Assembly: GCA_949840475.1 (NCBI GenBank)
Contig: CATKXA010000005.1
Coordinates: 1-23,103 of the forward strand
Length of the DNA stretch: 23,103 nucleotides
DNA from: an uncultured Thermoanaerobacterales bacterium
GTDB lineage: Bacteria; Bacillota; Clostridia; Christensenellales; UBA1242
Direction of reading: 5' to 3'
The notes below the pieces were generated by a model. It was not told the origin of the DNA. It saw nothing but the letters and a program-made list of their open reading frames with translations, and ran no database searches. Position numbers and translations under genes: made by a program. Positions within the stretch are counted from its first letter, which is position 1, and each line of letters starts with the position of its first letter. Positions 5,687 through 13,267 of this stretch are shown piece by piece.

Positions 5687-7435
5687 ATGTCAAAAATCAC
5701 TTTAGAGGATATCAAAATAGGGGGGGGTCCGGCTCCTGCGGAGCTAAGAGAACTAGTTAAAAGTTCTTACGACGGGGCTTCCTATAATGTTCCAGCAAAA
5801 CTTGCTAGGCCAATTAAAGCTTTTGTTGTTAGATACAACAACGCACATCCAAATGAGCAAACTAACTTGCTTGAGGTTTATGACCTATTGGCTGGAGTTG
5901 TAAGAACCGACGAGGAACGAGATAATCTTTATATCCAAGAAGTTAAGTCGAAAATGGATGAAAACAATTTAATAGTTGCAATTTGCCCTAAGATTATCAG
6001 CTATTTTTGCTCAAGAGGTAATACAAGGTATGTAAAGGCGGATAGCAGAGCCATTTCTAAAGTAATAGAAAAGTTCGTGCCTGGTGCTGTGTATAAGCCA
6101 CACAAAGAGTTTACGGACCAAGAAATAGTAAATATGCTAAAAGCCGTTACAGATGAAAACGGTGTAGTCGACTTATCTAAAGATAAAACGTTGTTAAGTG
6201 TGTTTAGAATGAAAAGCCATGTAAAAAGGTCTAATAATTTAACATATGGCGAAATTTTGGACCAACTAGGTTATAAGTATAGCTACATAAAAGGTGCACC
6301 TATTGACAAGCAAACACATATAACAAACATTTTAGATTGTCTTGATGAAGATACACATGAAATTAATGATTTATTTACTAAATATCCAACGACTTATTCT
6401 TGTATTTTTAAATTGGCTAAAAGAGAAAATATATCAATCGAAGAGGCAATTAATTTATACCTTAAAGATGAAATTAATTATAGAGTTTATTATGACGCAA
6501 CAAGAGTTTCTAAATACAGTTTTAATAACCCTAAATTTAAAGAGTTGTTTGATTGCTATAAAGAAAGTGTAGTTCATGCAATAAAGTCGTGCATGAAACC
6601 AGACGGAACGATGTCGGGCTTTGTGTACTTTACAGCAGCTTACGGAATAGTTAAAGAAATAAGTGTCTTTAATAATATTTCTATGCAAGAAGCAGTAAAT
6701 CTTTTTGTTCAAGATGCGATTTATGTTCCAGCCCCAGAGAAGAAGTTTAGTTACAAAACCCCAAAAGATATTTTTGAGGCACTAAAATACTATGAGGACG
6801 AAAATGGCTGTGTAGATAGTGCGAGAAAAAACACACATTTAATGCAATCACTTAGAAACTTAGCTTTGAGTGAGGGAAAAAACCTTGGCGAATATATTGC
6901 AAGTAACCCTAACATCCGTTTTTCAAAGTTTAAGTTTAATGTTGACGCCATAGATTTCGTTGTTTGCATGCTAAATCATAAGCACAATGGTAATTTAAGA
7001 GAGTTATATTTAAAAGATAAAAAACTTTATGATATGCTAAGAAAAGTAAGGTACTTTTTTCCAGATGGTGCTAAAGCGACTATTGAAGAAACAGCTGAAG
7101 CATTAGGTTTTTACTACGAAGGTTTACATACCCCTTTTGAAATAAGTGAGAGAGAAATAATTTCCGATATACATAAAATATATGGAAATGAAACTGATCT
7201 AGAAAACGTAGGCGATCATAAAGCTCTTTATAGAAAGATTCTTAGATATTCTGGGCTTGTTGGTAAAAATATTGAAGACACATTAAAAGACTTGGGTTAT
7301 ACATATAAATATGATAGGAGATATAATTCTCAGTCAAGGCTTAACAAAGTTCAGCTTTCAATAGAGGAGTATATTGAATATATAAATATTAAGGGAAAAG
7401 AATTACCAAAAGAAGACCTTTTGGAAGCGGAATAA
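5687..7435 (+). CDS. Unknown protein with about six helical repeats of 50-55 residues
   Basis: I do not recognise this 582-residue protein. It has no signal peptide or membrane segment and looks soluble and helical. It shows degenerate repeats at about 145-199, 211-265, 294-345, 360-412, 422-477 and 489-541. The clearest copies share a helix, a DENGxVD-like turn (155-162, 371-377), a Thr-Leu or similar step, an aromatic or Arg-rich helix and an ending such as LGYKYS (194-199) or LGYTYKY (536-542). This recalls small DNA-binding helical repeats, but that is a guess. ATG 5687 is preceded by GGAAGGA (5674-5680, spacer 6); an in-frame TTG at 5672 overlaps the ribosome site and is less likely. A run of eight G (5720-5727) covers codons 12-14. 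The gene is monocistronic with its own promoter and terminator. Confidence 0.85.
   Translation: MSKITLEDIKIGGGPAPAELRELVKSSYDGASYNVPAKLARPIKAFVVRYNNAHPNEQTNLLEVYDLLAGVVRTDEERDNLYIQEVKSKMDENNLIVAICPKIISYFCSRGNTRYVKADSRAISKVIEKFVPGAVYKPHKEFTDQEIVNMLKAVTDENGVVDLSKDKTLLSVFRMKSHVKRSNNLTYGEILDQLGYKYSYIKGAPIDKQTHITNILDCLDEDTHEINDLFTKYPTTYSCIFKLAKRENISIEEAINLYLKDEINYRVYYDATRVSKYSFNNPKFKELFDCYKESVVHAIKSCMKPDGTMSGFVYFTAAYGIVKEISVFNNISMQEAVNLFVQDAIYVPAPEKKFSYKTPKDIFEALKYYEDENGCVDSARKNTHLMQSLRNLALSEGKNLGEYIASNPNIRFSKFKFNVDAIDFVVCMLNHKHNGNLRELYLKDKKLYDMLRKVRYFFPDGAKATIEETAEALGFYYEGLHTPFEISEREIISDIHKIYGNETDLENVGDHKALYRKILRYSGLVGKNIEDTLKDLGYTYKYDRRYNSQSRLNKVQLSIEEYIEYINIKGKELPKEDLLEAE
5720..5727 (+). repeat. 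G8 homopolymer tract inside the 5' end of the coding region
   Basis: Eight consecutive G form codons 12-14 (Gly-Gly-Gly) of the repeat protein, in otherwise AT-rich DNA. A short GC-rich hairpin, GCTCC (5732-5736) with GGAGC (5740-5744), follows 4 nt later. Tracts like this are prone to slippage during replication. Confidence 0.9.
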
Positions 7436-7436
7436 T

Positions 7437-7465
7437 AAAAAGTGGCGGTTGCCACTTTTTATTTT
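7437..7465 (+). terminator. Intrinsic terminator after the 582-residue protein
   Basis: AGTGGC (7441-7446) pairs with GCCACT (7451-7456) around GGTT, extended by AAAA/TTTT, followed by a T-rich tract. Confidence 0.93.
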
Positions 7466-7479
7466 ACTTGATATTTTGC

Positions 7480-7508
7480 TTGCAATTTTATTCAAGTCGT
7501 TATATACT
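7480..7508 (+). promoter_or_regulatory. Promoter of the membrane protein-rnj-trmR-trhP operon
   Basis: TTGCAA (7480-7485), a 17-bp spacer and TATACT (7503-7508, 5 of 6). The transcript would carry a leader of about 60 nt before the ATG at 7578. Confidence 0.65.
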
Positions 7509-7577
7509 TAATTAAAGTTAAACAAATAGAGTTTGTTTTTTATTTTTTTAAGTTTAAAAAGTTTTTAAGGGGATATA

Positions 7578-8489
7578 ATGTCTTATAAAAATTCTGTAAG
7601 ATTGCTTACTTCAAACTTTGTTATTGTTTGGAAGCAACTTTTATATATGCTTGTAGTATGTCTATTAACAGCTGGTATCTTTTATGGTGCTGCTTATCAA
7701 AGCATAGAAGTTTTAAAAGCTGAAGGCGTTATAAAAGAACTTGGGAACATTTTTGAAACAATGTATACTGCACCTGTAGATATTGTTAAAGCTATTGTGG
7801 CTGCATTTTCACATATGTCAGCAGTGCTTTCTGCAAACTTTTCTACACTCTGGCTTAGCTTAGTTTCAACAGCACTCGTGGGTGTATTATATTACTTATT
7901 AAAAAACATTTCTATGTATAACATTTCTAGTGTTATGTACATGAAAATGACTAGCTTTGCTAGCATTGGTTACACAAGAAATCTTATTTCGACTCTTTGG
8001 CAAGCAGTTCGCTACAGCTTTGCTAAATTTGTTTACTCACTTCCAATATTTGCACTCAAGGCTTTAACTATATACACATACTTTAATCTTGTGTCTTCAA
8101 CACTATCTATGTATATTGGGATTTTCATTGTAATGGTAATAATCTTATTATTGTCTGCAATAGAACTTGCTCTATTTACTGGTATGGCAGGCAAGATGCT
8201 TGACAATAATGGAAATATGTCTGCATTCAAAGCGTTCTTTGCTGGAAACGTTGTTGTGTTTAAGGATTTACCAAGAGTGTATTCAAATGCAATTATTGTT
8301 GCTATAACTTTGGTGTTTGTTAATGCATTCTTAGGCTTATTTACACTAGGTGCTGCGTTAATCATTACATTGCCTGCAAGCATGGTGTTTGTTTCTATCT
8401 TTGAATTAACTGCATTTATTGGTGCTAAACGTGAGAGATATTATTTGACTGAGAGTTTGCTTGCAAACCCATCGCCAAAGAAGAAATAG
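7578..8489 (+). CDS. Unknown polytopic membrane protein
   Basis: A 303-residue integral membrane protein of unrecognised family. Hydrophobic segments are at about 17-40, 88-108, 145-170, 174-202, 235-256 and 258-282, so five or six membrane spans, with a short basic C-terminal tail ending PSPKKK. No catalytic or transport motif is visible. ATG follows AAGGGGATATA. It has its own promoter, and only 47 nt without a clear terminator separate it from the RNase J gene, so it is probably the first gene of that operon. Whether it works with RNase J, for instance by placing it at the membrane, cannot be judged from sequence. Confidence 0.85.
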   Translation: MSYKNSVRLLTSNFVIVWKQLLYMLVVCLLTAGIFYGAAYQSIEVLKAEGVIKELGNIFETMYTAPVDIVKAIVAAFSHMSAVLSANFSTLWLSLVSTALVGVLYYLLKNISMYNISSVMYMKMTSFASIGYTRNLISTLWQAVRYSFAKFVYSLPIFALKALTIYTYFNLVSSTLSMYIGIFIVMVIILLLSAIELALFTGMAGKMLDNNGNMSAFKAFFAGNVVVFKDLPRVYSNAIIVAITLVFVNAFLGLFTLGAALIITLPASMVFVSIFELTAFIGAKRERYYLTESLLANPSPKKK

Positions 8490-8536
8490 TAAATTAAAAA
8501 CAAAGTTTGTTTTATAAATAAAATAGGAGAATATTA

Positions 8537-10510
8537 ATGGACAGAATTGATAAATTTTTGTCGACCTCTTCAGATGCTAAAAATTCTGAAGAAGGCAAAA
8601 CAAAGGCAATAGCAAGAAAAAAAACTATAAAAGAAAATAATATGTCAAACTTGCAAAAAGCCAAAGCTAGAAAAAAAGCTGCAGAAGCAAAAAAAGAAAA
8701 CGAGGCAGCTGAGGTAGTAGAGGTTAGTGCTACTGTTAAGAAAAAGGTGTTCACAAGTGAACAAAATAATAAAGTGGTTTCAATAGGTGCAAAAAACACT
8801 AAAAAAACTGCTACAACTGCTGAAGTGACTGAAGTTACAAAAAAGCCAAAGGTGCTTTTTTCTAAAAACTCACTTAAAGTTATCTTCCTAGGTGGTATTG
8901 GCGAAATCGGCAAGAACATGACGGCATTAGAATATGGCGATGATATTATGATTATCGATTGTGGCGTAATGTTCCCAGGCGAAGACATGCCTGGCGTTGA
9001 CTTGGTAATACCAGACTTTTCATATTTAAAAGACAATGCTGATAAAATTAGAGGTGTTGTTGTTACTCATGGTCACGAGGACCATATTGGAGCACTTCCA
9101 TACTTTTTGAAAGACTTTAAAGTGCCTGTATATGCATCTAAGTTAACATTGACACTTCTTGATAACAAGCTTAGAGATCATAAAATCACAAATATCAAAG
9201 AGCTAGCAGTTGAACCACATATGCATGTTAAGCTTGGTTGTTTTGATGTTGAATTTATTAAGGTCAACCACTCAATACCAGGAGCTTTCGCTCTTTCTAT
9301 TACTACGCCTGTTGGTATTGTTTTCCATACTGGGGACTTTAAAATTGACTACACACCAATAGATGGTGGACGAATTGATTTGGCTCGTATTGCCCAAATA
9401 GGCGACAAGGGTGTTACGCTTTTGATGTGCGAATCAACAAACGTTGAAAGAGAAGGCTACACTTTAAGTGAAAAAGTTATAGGCGACAGGTTAGAAAGTA
9501 TATTTATAGAAAACGCTTCAAGACGTTTGTTTGTTGCTACTTTCTCAAGTAACATTTATCGTGTTGGGCAGATTATTGAGCTTGCAATTAAGTATCAAAG
9601 AAGAGTTGCTGTAGTTGGGCTCAGCATGATGAGAAATATTGAAGCGGGCATGAAAATCGGCGAATTCAGCTTTGACAAAAATGTTTTTGTTGATGTTGAT
9701 AAAGTTGGCTCTATTGAAGACAAAAATATATTAGTGCTTAGTACTGGTAGCCAAGGCGAGGCAAGAAGTGCTCTTTCAAGACTTGCTAGCGGCGAATTTC
9801 CAAAGATCGAAATTGGTGATAATGACACTGTTATCTTCTCGTCATCTCCAATTCCAGGAAATGAAAATAGCGTAAACAAAGTTATTAATAACCTTTATAA
9901 AAAGGGTGCTATTGTTATACATGATAATGTTCATACTTCAGGTCACGCGTGCCAAGAAGAGCTTAAGATAATGCACTCATTATTAAGGCCAAAATACTTT
10001 ATTCCTGTACATGGCGAGTATAGACATTTAAAAGAACATACATTGCTTGCTGAGAGCCTTGGAATGGATAAATATGACATGATTATCCCAGAGATTGGCA
10101 ATGTTGTTGAGATAACTAAAAAGAGCATGGCTAAAAAAGGTTCAGTACCTGCTGGCGAATTGCTTGTTGACGGTCTTGGTATTGGCGATTCTGGAAGTGT
10201 TGTTCTACGCGATAGAAAGCTACTTGCTGAAGACGGTTTAGTAATTGTAGTTATTGCAGTGTCAAATCTTTCTGGAGAGCTTACAAGCGAACCATACATG
10301 ATTACAAGAGGTTTTGTTTATACTCAAGAAGCTGAAAGCTTGGTTGAGGAGGCAAAGGCAGTACTTATGGATACGCTTGCAGTTATTGATATGAAAGAGA
10401 ATAAGGACTGGAACGAACTAAGAAATAGAATACGTAAACCTCTTAGAAACTTCTTCTATAAAAAGACAAGAAGAAGCCCAATGATACTTCCAATCATATT
10501 TAAAGTGTAG
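8537..10510 (+). CDS. rnj: Ribonuclease J with a long basic N-terminal extension
   Basis: Metallo-beta-lactamase/beta-CASP ribonuclease with 5'-3' exonuclease and endonuclease activity in mRNA decay and rRNA maturation. The catalytic core starts near residue 111 (SLKVIFLGGIGEIGKNM). The zinc motif is HGHEDH (H178, H180, D182, H183), with later metal and beta-CASP motifs HTSGHA (H466, H470) and PVHGEYRHL (H492). The C-terminus RRSPMILPII is typical of RNase J. At 657 residues it is about 100 longer than the usual 555: residues 1-105 are rich in Lys, Ala and Glu and look disordered or coiled. ATG 8537 has AGGAGA (8525-8530, spacer 6); the internal Met36 has no ribosome site, so the extension is probably real. 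trmR starts 1 nt after the stop. Confidence 0.95.
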   Translation: MDRIDKFLSTSSDAKNSEEGKTKAIARKKTIKENNMSNLQKAKARKKAAEAKKENEAAEVVEVSATVKKKVFTSEQNNKVVSIGAKNTKKTATTAEVTEVTKKPKVLFSKNSLKVIFLGGIGEIGKNMTALEYGDDIMIIDCGVMFPGEDMPGVDLVIPDFSYLKDNADKIRGVVVTHGHEDHIGALPYFLKDFKVPVYASKLTLTLLDNKLRDHKITNIKELAVEPHMHVKLGCFDVEFIKVNHSIPGAFALSITTPVGIVFHTGDFKIDYTPIDGGRIDLARIAQIGDKGVTLLMCESTNVEREGYTLSEKVIGDRLESIFIENASRRLFVATFSSNIYRVGQIIELAIKYQRRVAVVGLSMMRNIEAGMKIGEFSFDKNVFVDVDKVGSIEDKNILVLSTGSQGEARSALSRLASGEFPKIEIGDNDTVIFSSSPIPGNENSVNKVINNLYKKGAIVIHDNVHTSGHACQEELKIMHSLLRPKYFIPVHGEYRHLKEHTLLAESLGMDKYDMIIPEIGNVVEITKKSMAKKGSVPAGELLVDGLGIGDSGSVVLRDRKLLAEDGLVIVVIAVSNLSGELTSEPYMITRGFVYTQEAESLVEEAKAVLMDTLAVIDMKENKDWNELRNRIRKPLRNFFYKKTRRSPMILPIIFKV

Positions 10511-10511
10511 T

Positions 10512-11108
10512 ATGGAAAATATAAGGCAGAGTTTAGAGGCAAGGGGTTTGCCTATAATACGTGAAAAAAGTCATCAAATTTTAATGGATTTAGCTAAAGA
10601 GCTAAATCCTAAAAACATACTAGAAATTGGCACTGCTGTGGGCTTTAGTGGAATGAGCATGCTTTTGAGTGCAAAAGACGCAAAGCTTATAACTTTAGAA
10701 CTACATCATGATAGAGTAATAGAGGCAAAAGCCAACTTTAAAAAGCATGGCTTTAGCGATAGAGTAGAAGTTATTGAGGGCGATTGTGCTATGACCCTTG
10801 CAAATATGCTAGAGAGTGGAAACTTTAATAAATACTTTGACTTTGTATTTTTGGACGGACCCAAAGCCCAGTATGTTAAACTACTAGATACTTTGATAGA
10901 CTTAACAAAGAGTGGTGGCATGATACTAGCAGATAATGTGCTTTTTCGTGGGTTTGTACGAGGCGACAAGACAAATATGCCAAAAAGGTTTAAAACCATT
11001 GTTAAAAGACTAGAAATGTTTTTAGAGCAAGTTGAAATGAGTGATAAAATTAGCTCATATAAACTCTTAGATGTTGAAGACGGTTTGCTTGAAATTATTG
11101 TGAGGTAA
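10512..11108 (+). CDS. trmR: tRNA 5-hydroxyuridine methyltransferase (O-methyltransferase family 3)
   Basis: S-adenosylmethionine-dependent O-methyltransferase of 198 residues with a Rossmann fold. Motif I is LEIGTAVGFSG (38-48), the acidic residue ending strand 2 is in LITLELHHDR, and the metal-binding residues are likely D115 (FLDGPK) and D141-N142 (LADN). In Bacillus subtilis the related TrmR (YrrM) methylates 5-hydroxyuridine at position 34 of tRNAs to 5-methoxyuridine, and it lies next to the U32-family hydroxylation proteins. The same pairing here (trhP starts 2 nt after the stop) makes that role likely. Related family members act on small catechol-like molecules, so the assignment rests on context. 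Translation is probably coupled to rnj. Confidence 0.85.
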   Translation: MENIRQSLEARGLPIIREKSHQILMDLAKELNPKNILEIGTAVGFSGMSMLLSAKDAKLITLELHHDRVIEAKANFKKHGFSDRVEVIEGDCAMTLANMLESGNFNKYFDFVFLDGPKAQYVKLLDTLIDLTKSGGMILADNVLFRGFVRGDKTNMPKRFKTIVKRLEMFLEQVEMSDKISSYKLLDVEDGLLEIIVR

Positions 11109-11110
11109 AT

Positions 11111-12331
11111 ATGAAAAAAGTTGAATTATTAGCCCCAGCTGGCGACAAGGAAAAGCTTTTGACGGCATTGCACTTTGGTGCAGATGCTGTTTATTTTGCT
11201 GGTAAAAACTTTGGACTTCGAGCAATGAGCACAAACTTTACTGATGAGCAGCTTGATGAGGCTATTAAGCTTGTGCATAGCTTAAACAAAAAAGCATATA
11301 TAACTTTAAATGTTTATGCCAGAAATAATGATTTTGACGCATTAAAAGATTATCTAAAATATTTACAAAAAATCAATGTAGATGCTGTAATCGTTAGCGA
11401 CTTTGGAGTGTTTGAATTTGTAAAGACTTATGCACCAGAACTTGATATTCATATAAGCACACAGGCAAACACAACAAATAAGTACTCTGCAAAAGCGTAC
11501 AAAAATTTAGGTGCTAGCAGGGTTGTGCTTGCAAGAGAGTTGTCTATTGAAGAAATTAAGGATATTAAAAAACACAACAAAACTTTGGAGCTTGAAGCTT
11601 TTGTTCATGGGGCCATGTGTATTTCTTATAGCGGACGATGCTTGCTTTCTAACTATTTAACTGGTAGAGATGCAAACCATGGGGAGTGTGTTCAGGCATG
11701 TAGGTGGAAATATTATGTTACCGAAGAGAATAGAGAAAGCGAAAAATTAGAAATACAAGAAGATAATAATGGAACATATATTTTAAACTCAAAAGATATG
11801 TGTCTTATTGAGTATCTTGACAAAATAATAGAAGCTGGGGTTGATAGTTTAAAAATAGAAGGTAGAATGAAATCTCCGTACTATGTTGCAACTGTCATCA
11901 ATGCTTATAGACGTGCGATTGATTTGTATTATAAATGCAAAAAAGATAAAAGCGAATATGTTGTTCCTAGCGAGCTTACAGACGAACTACTAAAAGCTAG
12001 TCATAGAGATTACACTACTGGATTTATGTTTAAAGACGGAAAGATTAGACAGAATTTGCTTTCTAGTGCACAGGCACAAACCAGCAAGTTTATGGCTGTT
12101 GTTAAAGCAGTAGAGAAGGATAGAATTTTAGTAGAGATGCGAAACAGATTTAAAGTTGGAGATTGCTTGGAAGTTTTAAGCCCAAACGATGCTTTTTTGA
12201 AAACTATTGATATAGTTAAAATGGAAGACTTGAAGGGTAGACCTATCCAAGATGCTAAAAATGTCTGCGAACAAATTTATATTTATACAGATGTAAAAGG
12301 TATAAAGCCGCTTGATATTTTGAGAAAATAA
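11111..12331 (+). CDS. trhP: U32-family tRNA hydroxylation protein TrhP
   Basis: 406-residue member of the peptidase U32 family, whose members largely act in hydroxylation reactions. It starts KKVELLAPAGDKEKLLTAL with the TIM-barrel segment GADAVYF, and carries the U32 signature across 162-199: EAFVHGAMC, SGRCLLS, GRDANHGEC, QACRW. Cysteines C170, C177, C193 and C231 are spaced almost as the four [4Fe-4S] ligands of the related UbiU, so a cluster is likely. TrhP proteins make 5-hydroxyuridine at tRNA position 34 from prephenate-derived chemistry, and TrmR then methylates it. Bacillus has two adjacent copies (yrrN, yrrO); here there is one long copy with a C-terminal beta-rich domain. It is the last gene of the operon, before a terminator. 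Confidence 0.88.
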   Translation: MKKVELLAPAGDKEKLLTALHFGADAVYFAGKNFGLRAMSTNFTDEQLDEAIKLVHSLNKKAYITLNVYARNNDFDALKDYLKYLQKINVDAVIVSDFGVFEFVKTYAPELDIHISTQANTTNKYSAKAYKNLGASRVVLARELSIEEIKDIKKHNKTLELEAFVHGAMCISYSGRCLLSNYLTGRDANHGECVQACRWKYYVTEENRESEKLEIQEDNNGTYILNSKDMCLIEYLDKIIEAGVDSLKIEGRMKSPYYVATVINAYRRAIDLYYKCKKDKSEYVVPSELTDELLKASHRDYTTGFMFKDGKIRQNLLSSAQAQTSKFMAVVKAVEKDRILVEMRNRFKVGDCLEVLSPNDAFLKTIDIVKMEDLKGRPIQDAKNVCEQIYIYTDVKGIKPLDILRK

Positions 12332-12390
12332 AAAACGCAAAACATATAAAAAACATATGTAAAAGTGTAACAAAAAATAAATTTAAATAA

Positions 12391-12420
12391 AAATATGACG
12401 TTTTTCGTCATATTTTTTAT
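12391..12420 (+). terminator. Intrinsic terminator after trhP
   Basis: AAATATGACG (12391-12400) pairs perfectly with CGTCATATTT (12406-12415) around TTTTT, and more T follow. Confidence 0.93.
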
Positions 12421-12436
12421 TTTGAACGCGTAGACT
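12408..12436 (+). promoter_or_regulatory. Possible sigma-E-type promoter of sigK
   Basis: TCATATT (12408-12414) matches the sigma-E -35 pattern KMATATT. CGTAGACT (12429-12436), 14 bp later, matches 6 of 8 of CATACAMT. sigK is transcribed by sigma-E RNA polymerase in known spore-formers. The site overlaps the trhP terminator and would start the mRNA almost at the ribosome site, which weakens the call. Confidence 0.3.
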
Positions 12437-12454
12437 TTGGCAAAGGAGAAAAAT

Positions 12455-13141
12455 ATGTTTTTATCAGCAATATTAAGTCTACTATCAAAAATATTTCTTT
12501 TTACAGGAAAGATTGCAAACAAAAATGCGTTTGCGAAACCACTCAAAAGAGAAGAAGAACTTGAGTGTTTTGCGCTAATGAAACAGGGCGATGCTGATGC
12601 TGAGGAAAAGTTAATCAAGCATAACTTAAGACTGGTTGCACACATAGCTAAAAAGTATAATAGTACATACTCTGACCAAGATGAGCTTATATCTGTCGGT
12701 TCCATTGGATTAATGAAGGCAGTCAAATCTTATGATGTTGAAAAGGGGCATAGCTTTTCAACTTATGCTGCAAGGTGTATTCAAAATGAGATATTAATGC
12801 TCCTAAGAAGTCAGAAAAAATATTCCAATGAGATATCTATTGAAGAGAAAATTGGTAGTGACAAGGACGGCAACGATATTTCTCTCATTGACATTTTGCA
12901 AGATACGAAACAAAACGTTGAAGATACAGCAGAAATTAAAGTACTCTATAGCAAACTAATAAAGTACATAGATAAAACTCTTAGCGATAGAGAGAAAGAG
13001 ATAATAACATTGAGATACGGGCTTGACGGTACACCAGCACTCACACAAAATGAGGTCGCAAAGATATTAAATATTTCTAGGTCATATATTTCACGAATAG
13101 AGAAAAAGTGTATTGAAAAATTAAAAAACTTCGCCAATTAG
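12455..13141 (+). CDS. sigK: Sporulation sigma factor SigK (pro-sigma-K)
   Basis: 228-residue sigma-70-family factor for late mother-cell gene expression in sporulation. It starts with a hydrophobic stretch MFLSAILSLLSKIFLFTG (1-18), like the membrane-bound pro-sequence removed from SigK by SpoIVFB. Then come NAFAKPL (24-30), region 2 with HNLRLVAHIAKKY (56-68), DELISVGSIGLMKAV (76-90) and FSTYAARCIQNEIL (101-114), and region 4 with LSDREKEIITLRYGL and the recognition helix ISRSYISRIEKK (207-218). I chose ATG 12455 because AAAGGAGAA precedes it; an in-frame TTG at 12437 lies before that site. The gene is intact, not split by a skin-type element as in B. subtilis. It sits between two terminators. 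Confidence 0.9.
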   Translation: MFLSAILSLLSKIFLFTGKIANKNAFAKPLKREEELECFALMKQGDADAEEKLIKHNLRLVAHIAKKYNSTYSDQDELISVGSIGLMKAVKSYDVEKGHSFSTYAARCIQNEILMLLRSQKKYSNEISIEEKIGSDKDGNDISLIDILQDTKQNVEDTAEIKVLYSKLIKYIDKTLSDREKEIITLRYGLDGTPALTQNEVAKILNISRSYISRIEKKCIEKLKNFAN

Positions 13142-13171
13142 TTTTTTGCAAAAAAGTTATTACTAAATTGA

Positions 13172-13198
13172 AAAAACACGCAAATTGTGCGTGTTTTT
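13172..13198 (+). terminator. Intrinsic terminator after sigK
   Basis: AAAAACACGCA (13172-13182) pairs perfectly with TGCGTGTTTTT (13188-13198) around a 5-nt loop; further T-rich sequence follows. Confidence 0.92.
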
Positions 13199-13218
13199 CA
13201 TTGTTTTATTGTTGCATA

Positions 13219-13247
13219 TTGCTAAAAAACAACTTTTGTGATATAAT
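13219..13247 (+). promoter_or_regulatory. Extended -10 promoter of the transglutaminase-like gene
   Basis: TTGCTA (13219-13224), a 17-bp spacer and a perfect TATAAT (13242-13247) preceded by TGA. The start would be near 13254, leaving a very short leader before ATG 13268. Confidence 0.8.
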
Positions 13248-13267
13248 ATATTTATTGGAGAAATGCA

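Noticed and set aside
8512..9036. Open frame of 174 codons on the minus strand
   Set aside because: It lies antisense to the RNase J N-terminal region, where low-complexity codons keep the opposite frame open; no ribosome site or family likeness.
12437..12454. TTG start for SigK
   Set aside because: AAAGGAGAA lies between this codon and ATG 12455, and SigK pro-proteins begin at the hydrophobic stretch.
12283..12726. Open frame of 147 codons on the minus strand
   Set aside because: It is antisense to sigK and crosses the trhP terminator; no sign of real coding.
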